64,000 nucleotides of DNA, taken from NCBI RefSeq assembly GCF_029891735.1, contig NZ_JANQDH010000058.1, forward strand, positions 1 to 64,000, given 5' to 3'. The stretch's first letter is position 1; the number at the start of each line of letters is the position of its first letter. The notes beneath the pieces were generated by a model. The model saw only the letters and a list, made by a program, of their open reading frames with translations, had not been told where the DNA came from and ran no database searches. This document shows, piece by piece, positions 18,717-27,577 of this stretch. Both the position numbers and the translations under genes were made by a program. This DNA is from Chrysosporum bergii ANA360D (GTDB lineage Bacteria; Cyanobacteriota; Cyanobacteriia; Cyanobacteriales; Nostocaceae).

Positions 18717-21700
18717 ATGGAAAATTATCTACTGTTCTCAACTAGAGTGGCTCAAGGGTATCAGATGGCAACGGGCGATGGACAACTGATTCCATCTCGT
18801 TGTGTTTTGCTGAAGGCAATTGAGACTAATCAACGTTTAGGACATGAAAATAGAGGATTTCTGTCTGAAAAAAATGGATTTATGCCTATGAATTTGCCTT
18901 TACAGGCATTACCATCAAGCCATAGGATTTGGGATGATATTGCTTCTGAACTGCCAGAGCTTTGCCGAAAGCTAAATCTACGCCAACGTCTCAACGCAAT
19001 GCCTCTGCTACCTGCGGATGCCAATAGCCTTTCTGATGTCATGCTATTGCGTGCTTCGTCAATTATTAGTGCTTTTGCTCATACCTATTACTACATTGAT
19101 ACAGAACCTCCCTCCGCTTTACCCCCATCCATCTTGAAACCTTGGCAAGAAATCGCCCAACGCCTCCACAGAAAGGAAGCCCATATGTCCTATATCGATA
19201 TGTCAACCTACAATTGGCGTTTAATCGACCCCAATGGTCCGATGGAGGTAGAAAACCTGCGACTACTGATTCCCTATTGGGGTAATGAAGAAGAACGTAT
19301 TTTTCTGGGCAGTACAATTGAAATCCAAGCCCAGTCAACCCCTTTAGTTGGTGCCATAGTCCGCGCCCAAGAAGCCGTCACCAATGACAACCCGCAAGAG
19401 TTAGAAAAAGAACTATTGGTGATGCTAGATTGTTTGAACCACCTGACTTTTGTATGCTTGCCCAAGGTAATTCCTAATTCTCGGAGTCGTTTATTTGTAG
19501 ATCCTGTTGTCTGGGCAAAAACGATCGCACCCCTTTCTGTGCCAATTCGTCAGGGTGCAGCCGGTCCGGTTGGCGCAGCCACAGCGTCCTTACAAGCACT
19601 AGATGCCTTTTTAGAAAGAGGCAGTTATGCTAGTGACGTTGGTCAAGAAAGTATCCATGTCCGGGAATGGTTTCCCCCCCACTGGGCTGATTTTTTCTTA
19701 GCAGTTAAAGCGATTTCTGTTTCTAATTATATCCGACAGAATAATATCCCCAGACTGAACCGAATCTTTCAAGATGTACTCTATGCCTATGCAGGTGAAA
19801 ATGGATTTCTCGGCAGACACCGCCTGAAGGCGGCTGGTTATATACAAACAGCTTTCAAAAGCGGGCGTTCTGCCACTGCGGCGTTTAAAGGTTCTTTCAA
19901 AGACCGAATTTGGGAAAACATAGACAAACAACTTGAACTAGCACGACAAGAGCGTTACCATTGCTTTTCTAAACAAAATAACTATCATCAAGCTTTTATT
20001 AAAGAAGTCAAGAGTGTGAGTGAACTGGGTAATGTAGTGCAAGTCAAACTAGGATTAGAAGAAAGTTGCGTCTATTACCGTCCTGGAGATCGCTGTGCAG
20101 TTTTACCGGAAAATCAGGATATTTTAGTAGAAAAAACTCTCAAAGCCTTACAAGCAACTGGAGATGAATTAATACCTTTAGATCCCACTTGGCAAGTAGC
20201 GATTAATTATCGGCATGGGTATCAAGGTTATCAAAGTTTGCCCCTCAGAACATTATTAAAATTTGGGCAGATTCGTCCGATCAAACGTCCTGTTGCCAAA
20301 CTACTATTTACCCTCACCCATCATCCCACACTCAGACGGATTATCCAGAACCATGTAGAACAAGAATGGGAACTTTGGGATTTGCTGGAAATGCTGATAG
20401 CAGATGGCTTTGATCCCAAAAGACTTTTGGGAGTTGAACCTGATGCAGTTAAACATATCTGTCAGGTTGTTCCACCAGAATATTTCCGACTTTACTCAAT
20501 TTCCTCTGTCATGACCACACCTGTTGGTTCAAGTTTAACTAAAGGTGCAACTGAGTTAGAGTTAACAATTGGTAAACTGCACTATGAAACTCAAGACAAT
20601 GAACTTTCCCGTCAAGCCAGACGGAGCGGTACAGCTTCACAGTTTTTAGCTAGGGAAAATCAGAATAAAATCGCCATCAGAATTGTTCCTTCCCCAAGTT
20701 TTCACCTACCCCAAGATGTTAATCGTCCTATCGTTATGTTTGCTGGAGGGACTGGCATCTCACCTTGCCGGAGTTTTCTGCTAGAACGGGCTACAGCCGG
20801 AAAGACTGGCGAAAATTGGTTATTTTTCAGCACCCCTACCCGGAGGGATTTCCATTATCAGCCGGAATTGACAGACCTAATAGCCGCAGGAAAACTTCAC
20901 TTGCGAATGGTTTTTACTCGTGAGGATATTCAAGCTACTTTTCAGTCTCATGGTGACGAAAATAGCTGGCAATTTACACCGAGAAATCGACATCGCATCG
21001 GTGATGAGATTCAGCAGGAGGAAAACAAACAATTACTCTGGAAACTCTTACAGGGAATAAAAGAGGGTGGGAAAGGTGCTTATATTTATGTCTGTGGACA
21101 AACGGGTTTTGCTACCAGCGTTAGGGAGGCGCTTGAGCAAGTTATTGCTGGTTTTTGTGAAGGTTATCCCCAAGAAAAACAGCGATTAGCAGCGGAAATG
21201 ATAGAAAATCTCATGGCTGATGGTCGTTATTTGGAAGAAACTTTTACCCCGTTTGTCGGTGCTTTAGAGGAGACAGTCCCATTATATGATCTGTCGGAAA
21301 TCGCTTTACACAATAATGAGGATGAGGGATACTGGCTGATTATTAACGACGCTGTTTATGATGTTACCCCTTTCCGCAACCAGCATCCCGGAGGATTTAA
21401 GATTCTGCGCTCCTACTCTGGAATGGATGCCACCGTTGCTTATCATAAAGTGGGACACCATGCCGATCAAGAAATTCAGGCTATGTTAGCTAGTTATCGT
21501 ATTGGCATCGTGCGAGGATTTGCTAATTTTCAAGCAGCCACCCCTATTGATAATTTTTATCGTAGTTGGGTTAGCTATCTTTTTCTGATTGTGGAGATAG
21601 AAAACGCTCTAAGTAATGATTTTAGTATTCAGAGGGAAATTGTCACCCAAGATGAAGTGCAAAATGGCATCTCTGTTTCTCCTGTGAAGCTGATGATGTA

Positions 21701-22163
21701 TATCAAAACCCATCAGCGTTTTCTGTTAGAGTTTTTACCGCAGATTTTTGGTGAAGTATGGGAACAAGTTTTGCAAATGACAGAGGAAATATATCGGGAA
21801 GATTTCACTGAGTTACGGGAGGCATTTTCCAAACTTCAGGAAACGGAAACCTCCCAAAAAGTGTTGGCAGTCTACCCACAGTTTATAACTAAACTAAAAA
21901 CTGCCGTGGGCAATCATACAATTTCTACAGATGAAGTGATCTTGAATTTAGGTGAATTTTGTGCCCATCTGGAGCAAGCAGACAGCGACCTGCTAAGGAA
22001 ACTCAAGCTAACTGTCTGTAAAATAATTCAGCTATTCGAGCAGTTTGGGGATGATGTGATGACTTTAGAGGTTAGCACGGAAATTAGGCAAATCGCTAGA
22101 CAGTTTCCTGATATGATGCTGCATTATTATGAGCGGGTTGCTGCCTTGGCTGAAAGTCCATAG
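18717..22163 (+). CDS. IDO-like heme dioxygenase fused to FAD reductase and cytochrome b5
   Basis: An 1148-residue fusion. Residues ~30-405 are IDO-like: 'LPLQALPSSHRIWDDIA' and 'MLLRASSIISAFAHTYYY' follow the IDO layout, and His368 in 'GRHRLKAAGY' is a candidate proximal heme ligand. Residues ~410-830 form an NAD(P)H/FAD ferredoxin-reductase-like module with 'YYRPGD' (453-458), FAD motif 'RLYSISS' (591-597), 'GGTGIS' (677-682) and 'CGQTG' (793-797). Residues ~850-935 are a cytochrome b5 domain with heme ligands His890 (HPGG) and His914. About 210 helical residues of unknown type follow. No flavodoxin domain was seen. Mammalian IDO can be reduced by cytochrome b5 and a flavin reductase, so the fusion suggests a self-reducing dioxygenase. 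There is no clear ribosome binding site. The TAG stop is the first triplet of the adjoining repeat. Confidence 0.82.
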   Translation: MENYLLFSTRVAQGYQMATGDGQLIPSRCVLLKAIETNQRLGHENRGFLSEKNGFMPMNLPLQALPSSHRIWDDIASELPELCRKLNLRQRLNAMPLLPADANSLSDVMLLRASSIISAFAHTYYYIDTEPPSALPPSILKPWQEIAQRLHRKEAHMSYIDMSTYNWRLIDPNGPMEVENLRLLIPYWGNEEERIFLGSTIEIQAQSTPLVGAIVRAQEAVTNDNPQELEKELLVMLDCLNHLTFVCLPKVIPNSRSRLFVDPVVWAKTIAPLSVPIRQGAAGPVGAATASLQALDAFLERGSYASDVGQESIHVREWFPPHWADFFLAVKAISVSNYIRQNNIPRLNRIFQDVLYAYAGENGFLGRHRLKAAGYIQTAFKSGRSATAAFKGSFKDRIWENIDKQLELARQERYHCFSKQNNYHQAFIKEVKSVSELGNVVQVKLGLEESCVYYRPGDRCAVLPENQDILVEKTLKALQATGDELIPLDPTWQVAINYRHGYQGYQSLPLRTLLKFGQIRPIKRPVAKLLFTLTHHPTLRRIIQNHVEQEWELWDLLEMLIADGFDPKRLLGVEPDAVKHICQVVPPEYFRLYSISSVMTTPVGSSLTKGATELELTIGKLHYETQDNELSRQARRSGTASQFLARENQNKIAIRIVPSPSFHLPQDVNRPIVMFAGGTGISPCRSFLLERATAGKTGENWLFFSTPTRRDFHYQPELTDLIAAGKLHLRMVFTREDIQATFQSHGDENSWQFTPRNRHRIGDEIQQEENKQLLWKLLQGIKEGGKGAYIYVCGQTGFATSVREALEQVIAGFCEGYPQEKQRLAAEMIENLMADGRYLEETFTPFVGALEETVPLYDLSEIALHNNEDEGYWLIINDAVYDVTPFRNQHPGGFKILRSYSGMDATVAYHKVGHHADQEIQAMLASYRIGIVRGFANFQAATPIDNFYRSWVSYLFLIVEIENALSNDFSIQREIVTQDEVQNGISVSPVKLMMYIKTHQRFLLEFLPQIFGEVWEQVLQMTEEIYREDFTELREAFSKLQETETSQKVLAVYPQFITKLKTAVGNHTISTDEVILNLGEFCAHLEQADSDLLRKLKLTVCKIIQLFEQFGDDVMTLEVSTEIRQIARQFPDMMLHYYERVAALAESP

Positions 22164-22260
22164 CGAATTTTACGCAAGTAAGGTACATCCTTAGCTGGCA
22201 AGATGCCAGCACTACAACACGATCATTTACATTTGTATCTCACGTATTTAAGAAATGCTA
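22161..22260. mobile_element. MITE-like repeat, copy 2 (reverse orientation)
   Basis: Starts TAGCGAATTTTACGCAAG and ends CACGTATTTAAGAAATGCTA, the same element as copy 1 but inverted. An internal hairpin GCTGGCAAGATGCCAGC (about 22193-22209) lies in the middle. Its first three bases are the TAG stop of the IDO fusion gene. It lies between that gene and the convergent GT90 gene, where the hairpin could end transcription. Confidence 0.8.
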
Positions 22261-22267
22261 CGTATTT

Positions 22268-23461
22268 CTAGATACTCTGTAAATCTTTATTATTATCTAA
22301 GCACTGGAAGATCACAGGTAAAGCATAATTAATCTCATTTTCCAGCGTCATAGAGTAGGCTAATTCTCCTCCTGCGGACCCAATTTTGTGGGCTAATTCA
22401 TCATTATTTTTCAAATATACAACAGTTTCTTCTAAATCTGAAAAATCCGATTTAACGGGTACATAGTTTTCCCATGGAATAAGTCTATCATGAAACCATT
22501 GCCTAAATCCTCGTTCTGAATTTACTTTCAGTACGGTACTCCCTGTTAACAACCGCAAAAATAATCCAGTCCAAGTGCTACCATGACCATCAAGATCAAT
22601 TAAATATTTATAGTTTACCTGATCAATCGCTGCGGCATAGGGTGCAGTCAATCCGCTATTCTTGATCTCGGCAATTACTTCTTCTGAAGAAAACCGATTA
22701 GTAATGCGTGTAATTTTTATATCAAACAAATCTTTATTAGCGACCTCAGTTGCGAATTGACAAAGCTGAAATCTTGGCATCATTCGCCATTTATGATCAT
22801 CCTTTTTGTCCCCTGTTGCAGAACCTCGCCAATATAAAATTTCTTGCCGTGCTTCCCACGGAATAGACTGAGTTGCTAATTGGTCTTTGAAATCTTGATA
22901 AGCATATCTGTAAAGAAAATCAGAGTCAGGCAAAAGCAGATGATGGTCAAAATTGCTGTCATAACAGAGTACACTGCCTAAACCTCTACCTTTATCGCCA
23001 TAAAAAAAAGGCACAATGCCAGAGATTCCGGGGTATTTTTGCCCAAACTTATCAAATAACATGGCTAAAGGCAACAATCTGGACAGAATCATCTTGACAC
23101 TTTGATGAACATTGAGTTCATCATTGAGCAGAAAAGAGTATTTATGAGTTTCCTCAATTCGTGTTATCAAAAAAGAGAAACTCCCGTCACTATGAACCTT
23201 GATCAATTGGGTAATTTGTCTATCTAGTAATTTTTCAATGGCTGGAATAAGACGAACTTCTTTAAGCTTTAGAAAATAAGGATACTTCTGTAGAATATCT
23301 GCTCCATGCTCATCAATACTAAAATATCCTTGATTGATTATCTGTTCATCAATCAGATCAAGTAGTTCATTGTCGAACACATCCATCAAATAAGTAGAAC
23401 CACTCGGCTGATTTATCTCTTTTTCTGGCGGAATAATCCGAAAACCCTGATTTACGTTCAT
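22268..23461 (-). CDS. GT90 (CAP10-type) glycosyltransferase
   Basis: A 397-residue protein resembling glycosyltransferase family 90 (CAP10/POGLUT/LpsA-like), which moves xylosyl or glucosyl groups from UDP-sugars. Supporting motifs are 'ILYWRGSATGDKKDD' near the middle, 'KYLIDLDGHGSTWTGLFLRL', 'LTGSTVLKV', and 'IPWENYVPVKSDFSDL' in the C-terminal half. There is no signal peptide, so it is probably cytosolic. I start at ATG 23461 (MNVNQGF), which has AGGTG 8 nt upstream; a TTG at 23482 is weaker. It is the last gene of the leftward cluster, 180 bp after the PhyH gene. It may glycosylate the cluster product or a surface glycan. Confidence 0.75.
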   Translation of the reverse strand: MNVNQGFRIIPPEKEINQPSGSTYLMDVFDNELLDLIDEQIINQGYFSIDEHGADILQKYPYFLKLKEVRLIPAIEKLLDRQITQLIKVHSDGSFSFLITRIEETHKYSFLLNDELNVHQSVKMILSRLLPLAMLFDKFGQKYPGISGIVPFFYGDKGRGLGSVLCYDSNFDHHLLLPDSDFLYRYAYQDFKDQLATQSIPWEARQEILYWRGSATGDKKDDHKWRMMPRFQLCQFATEVANKDLFDIKITRITNRFSSEEVIAEIKNSGLTAPYAAAIDQVNYKYLIDLDGHGSTWTGLFLRLLTGSTVLKVNSERGFRQWFHDRLIPWENYVPVKSDFSDLEETVVYLKNNDELAHKIGSAGGELAYSMTLENEINYALPVIFQCLDNNKDLQSI

Positions 23462-23641
23462 TGCTAATACACCTAGGTACAATATAATTGGTTTGATTTT
23501 TTAAATCTATGAACTTACATCTGGATATCTCCTCAATGTATTAGGGTGCAACCCCAGAAATTCGACCGCTTTTCTGAGTGGTATGTATGCCACGGAGAAG
23601 GTATAGCATTAGTTCACAAACGTTAGCACATGATTAACTAG

Positions 23642-24607
23642 CTAATTTCCTTTATATTCCGTCCAGCGATGGAATTTCGGTGTCCCTTCTTTTGCCAGTC
23701 TCTGGCGGGCTTCCTGCCACCCCCGATCCCACTCTACTGGATCATGTAGTTCGGTTTCAGGATGTTGGTAACTACGGGCAACAAAACCCGGAAAAAATTC
23801 CCTGACTTTAGGCTGATCAATTGGGGTATAGCGACAGTCAAAACTCCACCGAACTTCTTGACTGTGGTTAGCATAAGAGGCATGAATTGTGCGTTTGTCC
23901 ATTAATAAGACGCTGCCACGTTTGACGGGGACAGGTACTGCTTGTCCAGCAATTTTCAGATATTCATCCGGAATATAAGGTCTGCCTCGATCTAGAAAGT
24001 GTTGCAGTAAACCCAGATGGTGACTGCGAGGCCAAACGCACAAACAGCCGTTGTCAACAGTAGCATCTTTCATGGGAAACCAGGCGGTTAACATTTCTGT
24101 TTCATCCACTTCTGGCAGTAAACCTGCATTATCCTGATGAATCAAGGTTTTTCCCAATTGTACGCGCCCCATGTGATCGTGAGGCGTTAAATGTTCTGGT
24201 GGTTTAATGCGTGTATAGAGAATGGGAGCCGCATATATCTCTCCACCAATAATAGACTCAATGACATCTAGTAGGCGTTTGTGTCGCAAAGCCTGAAACA
24301 CTGCTGGTCCCGCCCAATAGGGAGTATTTTCTTTGACACCATCCGCGGGGAGCGAAGGGTTAAAGTATTGACCATGCACCTTACCACTATCTTGATAAAT
24401 GGCGATCAGACGTTCCTCAAAAGGTAAATCCGCATACAATGATCTAATTTTACCTTGGGCGTAGAGATCCTGGGCGAGATGCTCTAAAACGCCAAGATAT
24501 TCTTCCATAATCGGATTGAGATCGGTTTGGGGATCGAAGATATTATCAATAACCAAATAACCGCGATCGCTAAACTCGGCAATTTGTTCTTCAGTTAGTA
24601 ATGTCAT
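23642..24607 (-). CDS. phytanoyl-CoA dioxygenase (PhyH) family 2-oxoglutarate oxygenase
   Basis: A 321-residue Fe(II)/2-oxoglutarate oxygenase. The metal triad is His157-x-Asp159 ('LIHQDN') and His242 ('TIHASY'); Arg253 in 'VRWSFDCRY' is placed to bind 2-oxoglutarate. PhyH enzymes of natural-product clusters hydroxylate small molecules; the substrate here is unknown. I start at ATG 24607 (MTLLTEEQIAEF); a TTG at 24646 would start inside the neighbouring repeat. The upstream repeat end gives TATAGT 23 nt before the ATG, a possible -10. It lies between the sulfotransferase and GT90 genes on the same strand, as expected for a tailoring step. Confidence 0.87.
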   Translation of the reverse strand: MTLLTEEQIAEFSDRGYLVIDNIFDPQTDLNPIMEEYLGVLEHLAQDLYAQGKIRSLYADLPFEERLIAIYQDSGKVHGQYFNPSLPADGVKENTPYWAGPAVFQALRHKRLLDVIESIIGGEIYAAPILYTRIKPPEHLTPHDHMGRVQLGKTLIHQDNAGLLPEVDETEMLTAWFPMKDATVDNGCLCVWPRSHHLGLLQHFLDRGRPYIPDEYLKIAGQAVPVPVKRGSVLLMDKRTIHASYANHSQEVRWSFDCRYTPIDQPKVREFFPGFVARSYQHPETELHDPVEWDRGWQEARQRLAKEGTPKFHRWTEYKGN

Positions 24608-24631
24608 CACAAACCACCAATTACTTACAAC

Positions 24632-24738
24632 TATAGCCTTCCTCAATAAGCGTTAGATACAAATGTCTTGTGGCGCGAGCATCCTGCTCGCTGCTTAATA
24701 CAGTAAAAATGTACCTAAATTGGGCAAAATTCGCCATA
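24632..24738. mobile_element. MITE-like repeat, copy 3
   Basis: Starts TATAGCCTTCCTCAATAAG and ends GGGCAAAATTCGCCATA, with an internal hairpin GCGAGCATCCTGCTCGC (about 24675-24691). It exactly fills the gap between the sulfotransferase stop (24739) and the PhyH promoter region, in the same orientation as copy 1. Confidence 0.8.
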
Positions 24739-25629
24739 TTAGGGCAGGTCACCACCATTATCGCACCAGTTTCGTATTGCCTCATCAGGTAACATTTCTC
24801 GATGAAGAGTATCCCACCGTCTTTCCTGTTCGGCGGTAAACAAATCAACATAATCGCCGACTTTCCCCTTACGAATCATTCTGCCTTTGTTAATAATTGG
24901 CATATTCAAAGGGATTACTCTAGGTTCAAATTTGTGGGAATTAGCCTGCATCCACTTGAAACCACATTTTTCGATAATACTGAGCCATTGTGCTGAGGAT
25001 GGCTCCAAATTTAGGAAGTTAGCGATTTTTTGGAGATTACCTTCAAGATCGTTTTTGAGATCGCCATAGTGGATAAACAGGACGTTTTCAGAATGACGAT
25101 AAGGCAACCAAGCATTGATACAATTCCAATAAGATTGCCACTGTTGTAAATAGCAGTCAAAAAAAACATCAAAGGAAGGAAATAGGAAAGGTCTTCCTCC
25201 CCAAAGTTCTCTAAATTCTTCTGTGGTACTATTGCGGTAATAATAAAAAGAAACTAGAGAATCTTTCCCATTACGCACGGGAATAATATATCTGACCTTT
25301 GGTTCAAAGGGCAGTTTAGGGGGAACTGCATGGGTTTTGATAGCACGGAATGGATATTTTTTAAATACAGTGTTTTTCCACCGTTCCAGTCGTTCTTGAT
25401 CCTCTTGTCCTGGATATTCCACAAATTCAGGTCGGGGACATTCTTCATTAATATCTTGAAAATCAGCATCTCCACCGGTGCGCAGTTGGTGGACAATGTT
25501 CTGCATCCAAGTTGTTCCCTGTTTAGCCGCGGATGAGATGACAACATCACCCGCTTTCCAGTCAATTTGAGTAAAAATAGTAGATGGCCAGGCTGGAGGC
25601 AGATAGTTTTCACAATGCTTGCAATTCAT
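24739..25629 (-). CDS. PAPS-dependent sulfotransferase (cytosolic family 1)
   Basis: A 296-residue sulfotransferase moving sulfate from PAPS to a hydroxyl or amine. The 5'-phosphosulfate loop is 'SAAKQGTTW' (residues 33-41, Lys36). The catalytic base is His100 in 'AIKTHAVPP'. The 3'-phosphate site is 'RNGKDSLVSFYYYRN' (from Arg119, Ser124). The C-terminal 'RKGKVGDYVDLFTAEQ' matches the family's GxxGxW-type loop with Tyr in place of Trp. Length is normal. The ATG at 25629 has no strong ribosome binding site but lies 32 bp after the ABC gene, so it is probably translated from the same message. It resembles aryl/alcohol sulfotransferases; the substrate is presumably the cluster product. Confidence 0.88.
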   Translation of the reverse strand: MNCKHCENYLPPAWPSTIFTQIDWKAGDVVISSAAKQGTTWMQNIVHQLRTGGDADFQDINEECPRPEFVEYPGQEDQERLERWKNTVFKKYPFRAIKTHAVPPKLPFEPKVRYIIPVRNGKDSLVSFYYYRNSTTEEFRELWGGRPFLFPSFDVFFDCYLQQWQSYWNCINAWLPYRHSENVLFIHYGDLKNDLEGNLQKIANFLNLEPSSAQWLSIIEKCGFKWMQANSHKFEPRVIPLNMPIINKGRMIRKGKVGDYVDLFTAEQERRWDTLHREMLPDEAIRNWCDNGGDLP

Positions 25630-25661
25630 AAATAATTGAGGTTTTTGATTGATAGATTTAA

Positions 25662-27482
25662 CTAATTATTGATCTTTGATAATTGAGGATGTTCTTGGAT
25701 AATTTGCATATTTTGAAGTTCCAGATACCTTCCTTCTTTGGTCATTAATTCTGCATGATTTCCACTTTCTAGGATTTTTCCTCCTTCTAAAACTACGATT
25801 AAATCGGCATTTTGAATCGTAGAAAGTCGGTGAGCAATAACTAAGCTAGTACGACCTTTCAATAGCTGAGTTAATGACTCTTGAATCAGTTTTTCCGATT
25901 CAGTATCAAGAGCAGAAGTTGCCTCGTCAAGGATGACAAATTGTGGATTCTTGACCAAAACACGAGCAATAGCTAAACGCTGTCGCTGTCCTCCTGATAA
26001 TTTGACTCCTCTTTCTCCGATGATTGAATTATATCCATCGGGAAAACTCATAATAAAATCATGGGCATTAGCCGCTTTTGCAGCTGCTTCAATTTCAGCA
26101 TCGGTAGCCTCTAGTTTACCGTAGGCAATGTTATCACGGATAGTTCCGTAAAGGAGTAAGGTGTCTTGGGAAACAATGCCCAAATGCGACCGCAAAGAGT
26201 CTAGAGAAATATCTCGCAAATCTTGATCATCAATTAAAATTCTACCATTTTTGGGGTCATAAAAACGAGCGGCTAGTTTAGCAATTGTACTTTTTCCTGA
26301 ACCAGAGGAACCGACTAAAGCAATGGTCATTCCGGGTTGAATATCAAGGGTAAAGTTATGGATGATTGTTTTTCCTTGACGGTAAGCGAAGTCAACCTCT
26401 TCAAATCTCATTCTACCCTGGACAGAGGTGAGAGCAATTGCATTGTCCTGTTCTTTCACTTCTGGTTCGGTCTCCAAAATTGCAAAAATCCGATCAGAAC
26501 TCACTAGTGCTTTTTGCAGGATATTCAGAATTTTACTAAAACGTAGAATGGGTCTGCTAACTTGATTCGTGTAGGCAAAAAAAGCCGTCAGTTCACCAAC
26601 GGTCAATCTATCCGCTATAACTGCCCAAGATCCTACAACCAAGACGATTAAACTACCAATAATATTAATTGTATCTATAGTTGGTACAAATATAGACCAT
26701 AGACGAATAGCCTTAATATTCACCTGCATATAGTTACGGCTTTGCTCAGAAAAACGGTCTATTTCATACTTTTCATTGCCAAAAGATTTGATGGCATTAA
26801 TATTAGATACAGTGTCTTGGATATGATTGTTAATTTCTGCTGCTTGATGCTCTACATCTTGATAAGCAACCTGTATAAAGTTACTGAAAATTTTGGTTAT
26901 ATAAATCTGTAAAGGCCAAGTAACAATTAAAAGCAAAGCTAATTGCCAATCAACACTCAATAAGTAAACGATAATTACTAATACAACCAAGCTATCGACT
27001 AAAATCTCCGAAATATCTGATGATATTAACGTTCCAATGGTATTAACATTTTCGGACATTCGGGACATTAAATCCCCTGTTCTCTGATTATCAAAAAAGC
27101 TAATAGATAGCTTTTGGATATGTTGATATAAATCATTGCGGATACTTTCAACTATTTTTTGACCGAACAACGACATTAGATAAATGCGAAAATAATCAAG
27201 TATGCCTCTAAAGATTGCGATTAAAAGGGTAGCTGCTGCTATAAAAGGTAAGAGATTTAGTTTTTTCTCTGGGATAACCACATCAATTGAGTAGCGGGCA
27301 ATTTGGGGAATGAGAACCTGAAAAATCGACAGGCAAAAAATTATCCCTAATGCTAATAACAAAATTAACTGATTCCGCCAAACATACTCGAATATACGCC
27401 GTAACAGTTTCTTAAATGCCTCTAATGTTTGTTGATTGTGTCCATTATTGTCAACAAATTGAAGAACCACATTTGCCCTCAT
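25662..27482 (-). CDS. ABC transporter, fused permease/ATPase half-transporter
   Basis: A 606-residue exporter of the MsbA/MdlB type. Residues ~30-320 hold a six-helix ABC transmembrane domain, and residues ~345-590 hold the ATPase: Walker A 'GSSGSGKST', signature 'LSGGQRQR', Walker B 'FVILDEAT', His switch 'IAHRLS'. It would work as a homodimer in the inner membrane. I start at ATG 27482 (MRANVVLQF), with AAGGAG 6 nt upstream; a TTG at 27515 is less likely. It lies in the middle of the leftward cluster, 32 bp before the sulfotransferase, so it is the obvious candidate for exporting the product. Confidence 0.92.
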   Translation of the reverse strand: MRANVVLQFVDNNGHNQQTLEAFKKLLRRIFEYVWRNQLILLLALGIIFCLSIFQVLIPQIARYSIDVVIPEKKLNLLPFIAAATLLIAIFRGILDYFRIYLMSLFGQKIVESIRNDLYQHIQKLSISFFDNQRTGDLMSRMSENVNTIGTLISSDISEILVDSLVVLVIIVYLLSVDWQLALLLIVTWPLQIYITKIFSNFIQVAYQDVEHQAAEINNHIQDTVSNINAIKSFGNEKYEIDRFSEQSRNYMQVNIKAIRLWSIFVPTIDTINIIGSLIVLVVGSWAVIADRLTVGELTAFFAYTNQVSRPILRFSKILNILQKALVSSDRIFAILETEPEVKEQDNAIALTSVQGRMRFEEVDFAYRQGKTIIHNFTLDIQPGMTIALVGSSGSGKSTIAKLAARFYDPKNGRILIDDQDLRDISLDSLRSHLGIVSQDTLLLYGTIRDNIAYGKLEATDAEIEAAAKAANAHDFIMSFPDGYNSIIGERGVKLSGGQRQRLAIARVLVKNPQFVILDEATSALDTESEKLIQESLTQLLKGRTSLVIAHRLSTIQNADLIVVLEGGKILESGNHAELMTKEGRYLELQNMQIIQEHPQLSKINN

Positions 27483-27577
27483 TTTACTCTCCTTAGTTTT
27501 GCTTGGGTTTATCAATTACTATGGCGGAAATCTACTGTTTAATTATAATTTTCTGTTAATTGATATCTAGGTAGTTA

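Noticed and set aside
24608-24646. Longer N-terminus of the PhyH protein from a TTG at 24646
   Set aside because: It begins inside MITE copy 3 and adds residues unlike the family.
25254-25613. 119-codon minus-strand frame inside the sulfotransferase
   Set aside because: It is a shifted frame of the sulfotransferase gene, whose motifs are clear in the other frame.
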